Below, piece by piece: positions 62,501-64,000 of a stretch of DNA of 64,000 nt. Numbering within the stretch: the first letter of the stretch is position 1; every line of letters starts with the position of its first letter. The notes beneath the pieces were generated by a model, which worked only from the letters and a program-made list of their open reading frames with translations, was not told the DNA's origin and did not search any database. The translations under genes were made by a program, and so were the position numbers. Source of the DNA: Membranipora membranacea (lineage: Eukaryota; Bryozoa; Gymnolaemata; Cheilostomatida; Membraniporidae); assembly GCA_914767715.1 (NCBI GenBank), contig OU612070.1:1753501-1817500 (forward strand), given 5' to 3'.

Positions 62501-64000
62501 CGGTAACCAACCAGCTCACAAGAGGCGGAGTTATTTACTGAACCTAACGAGGGTCTTCTTTTGTTCGTATTTTGTTTAATTTTGATTTTATATCAAAGTT
62601 TAATCCTGACGATGTATTAAAAGATTAAATGGTAGTGATAGAGCGGCATATATTGTCAAGGCTTCGCCATTATGGGATTTTGTATGGTGCCGTCTATTTC
62701 TCCTGACAGGTGGTTCTGCATGTTATACCAAAGTGTAATCCTCCAAATGTATTAAAGGATTAAATGGTAGTGTTAGGGCTGGCAGTGTTGTTAATACTTT
62801 GCAGTTATGAGATTTTACATGATGTCATGTTTCCTACCTTGCAGGTGACTCTGAATTTTAATCCCTTTTAATCTAACCCAAAGTGTGTCAGAGCAGTGGT
62901 AACATCAACAAAGATGGAAATATTCATATCGAAATCATATATGATGTCGTAGTTGAAATTCACAACAGATTCTTTTATCAAGGTAGTAAGGCCTAGCTCT
63001 CAGGGCATTATTAACAACATAGTGTAGTTTGGTGCACTTTTGAGAGAATTGTGACCTTTACACGCTTAGTGTACTCCAGAACTATTAAACTGCAGCTAAA
63101 TGTGGGATCAGTAATAACGACACAAAAAAATAAGCCAGCTGGCTTCTCAGTGTTTTGTATTTTTTTCCTTTTTACATCTTTATCACACAACTAAACTCAT
63201 CCAATTTTGTTGCCTGAGATATTTGTTCACCAATATTTACAGTAGTTACCATTGATTTAACAATCCAGATGACAAGTATATAATGGAAATACGGAATATG
63301 ATGTTGTGGTTTTTGCTGTCAAATTAATCTTTGTATCTCTCACCGCAACTCAAAGCAAGACTGGGCGTTAAATTGTTAGAAATTACAGAGAGAAAGCTTG
63401 AAGGTTATTAATCTGATTCAAGTTAATCTACTTATATTTTGTACTGTTTAGATAGTTCTTGGGCCAACACTGCTGGAGGGTGCAAGGTTGTTTCTTATGG
63501 TGGTCTGTCTGGAGAGTTTGTTTTCTTATCCTTTTGTTGCCTATTTATCTAGAGGAGAACATCCTAGCTGGTCTGGGGGTGACTCAATATTCTAAGGTGG
63601 GAGCTTATTTATAGTCAAGAGCTAGGTAAACGTTAGCTAACCCCTAATTTCACTATTTCACTACTTAAATCAAACTTTACCTCCTACCTAATTTCATAAT
63701 ATTAATTTACGTCCTATACTTACTATAAAAAGTCTAAGGATATGAAGTTCACATCATAATTTACATTTACAGTATATTTTTTCTTTCACTGTAGTGATTC
63801 TAAGTCTTTCTCATAATGTATCAGGAGGAGTGACTTCTGATATGAAATATCCCCACAAAGACCATCCACTGCCATCAGACCCTCCTCCCTACCGTTCTCG
63901 ACTGTAGGGTCACAATGGACTATCTATTGTCATACTCCTAACACTGACACACCATTTAAGGGCTGATATCTCTCTAGGGTAATTAAACTGTCATGTTATC

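Larger units (their letters stand above)
59990..63990 (-). repeat. Duplicated Sp block, copy B
   Basis: Inverted relative to copy A and in the same orientation as copy psi. Matches copy A from the far upstream end (near 63950, counterpart near 34060-34110) through the gene. Probably continues past the window. Confidence 0.8.

Noticed and set aside
1-64000. Bacterial features (CRISPR arrays, operons, ribosome binding sites)
   Set aside because: Intron-split genes and animal families show this is eukaryotic nuclear DNA; the tandem arrays lack CRISPR repeat/spacer form.

Overview
The window is AT-rich animal nuclear DNA. Protein genes are split into short exons with GT-AG introns, and the sequence is crowded with DNA transposons, tRNA-derived SINEs and LINE debris. 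The families present (histidine decarboxylase, a buttonhead-box Sp zinc-finger factor, arylsulfatase, a pentraxin domain, a gustatory-receptor-like protein, THAP domains) indicate a metazoan, most likely an invertebrate and possibly an early-branching one. The species cannot be fixed from the sequence. Exon joins were made by eye from splice consensus, reading phase and recognisable protein families. There is no transcript support.

Layout. 0.2-2.2 kb: 5' part of an arylsulfatase B-like gene (-), running off the left edge. 3.3-6.3 kb: a gustatory-receptor-like gene (+) with one in-frame stop and a SINE in its last intron. 7.3-19.7 kb: a 15-exon histidine decarboxylase gene (-), whose 4.9 kb second intron holds a 1.9 kb foldback element. 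20-27 kb: MITEs, SINEs and broken LINEs. 26.9-27.9 kb: a small THAP-domain gene (+). 29.8-31.6 kb: a pentraxin-domain gene (-). About 32.9-33.1 kb: a fragment of ribosomal DNA crossing the external spacer/18S boundary (-).

34-64 kb is organised by three copies of one duplicated block, each carrying an intronless Sp gene. Copy A (36.4 kb, +) is full length but has lost a zinc-binding Cys in finger 3. Copy psi (40 kb, -) is decayed. Copy B (61 kb, -) is intact. Copies A and B lie in inverted orientation and share upstream sequence over about 2 kb.

The most notable object is a complete 7.76 kb Kolobok-type DNA transposon (42094-49854). It has 19-bp perfect terminal inverted repeats and TTAA target duplications. 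It carries a 13-exon THAP transposase (+) and, tail to tail with it, a second gene (-) encoding a protein that closely resembles the cytoplasmic 'ballast' domain of the P2X7 receptor. The element sits 20 bp past the stop codon of a 9-exon ankyrin/coiled-coil gene (49.9-57.0 kb, -) on the same strand as the ballast gene. That is the arrangement in which a host gene could capture such a domain.
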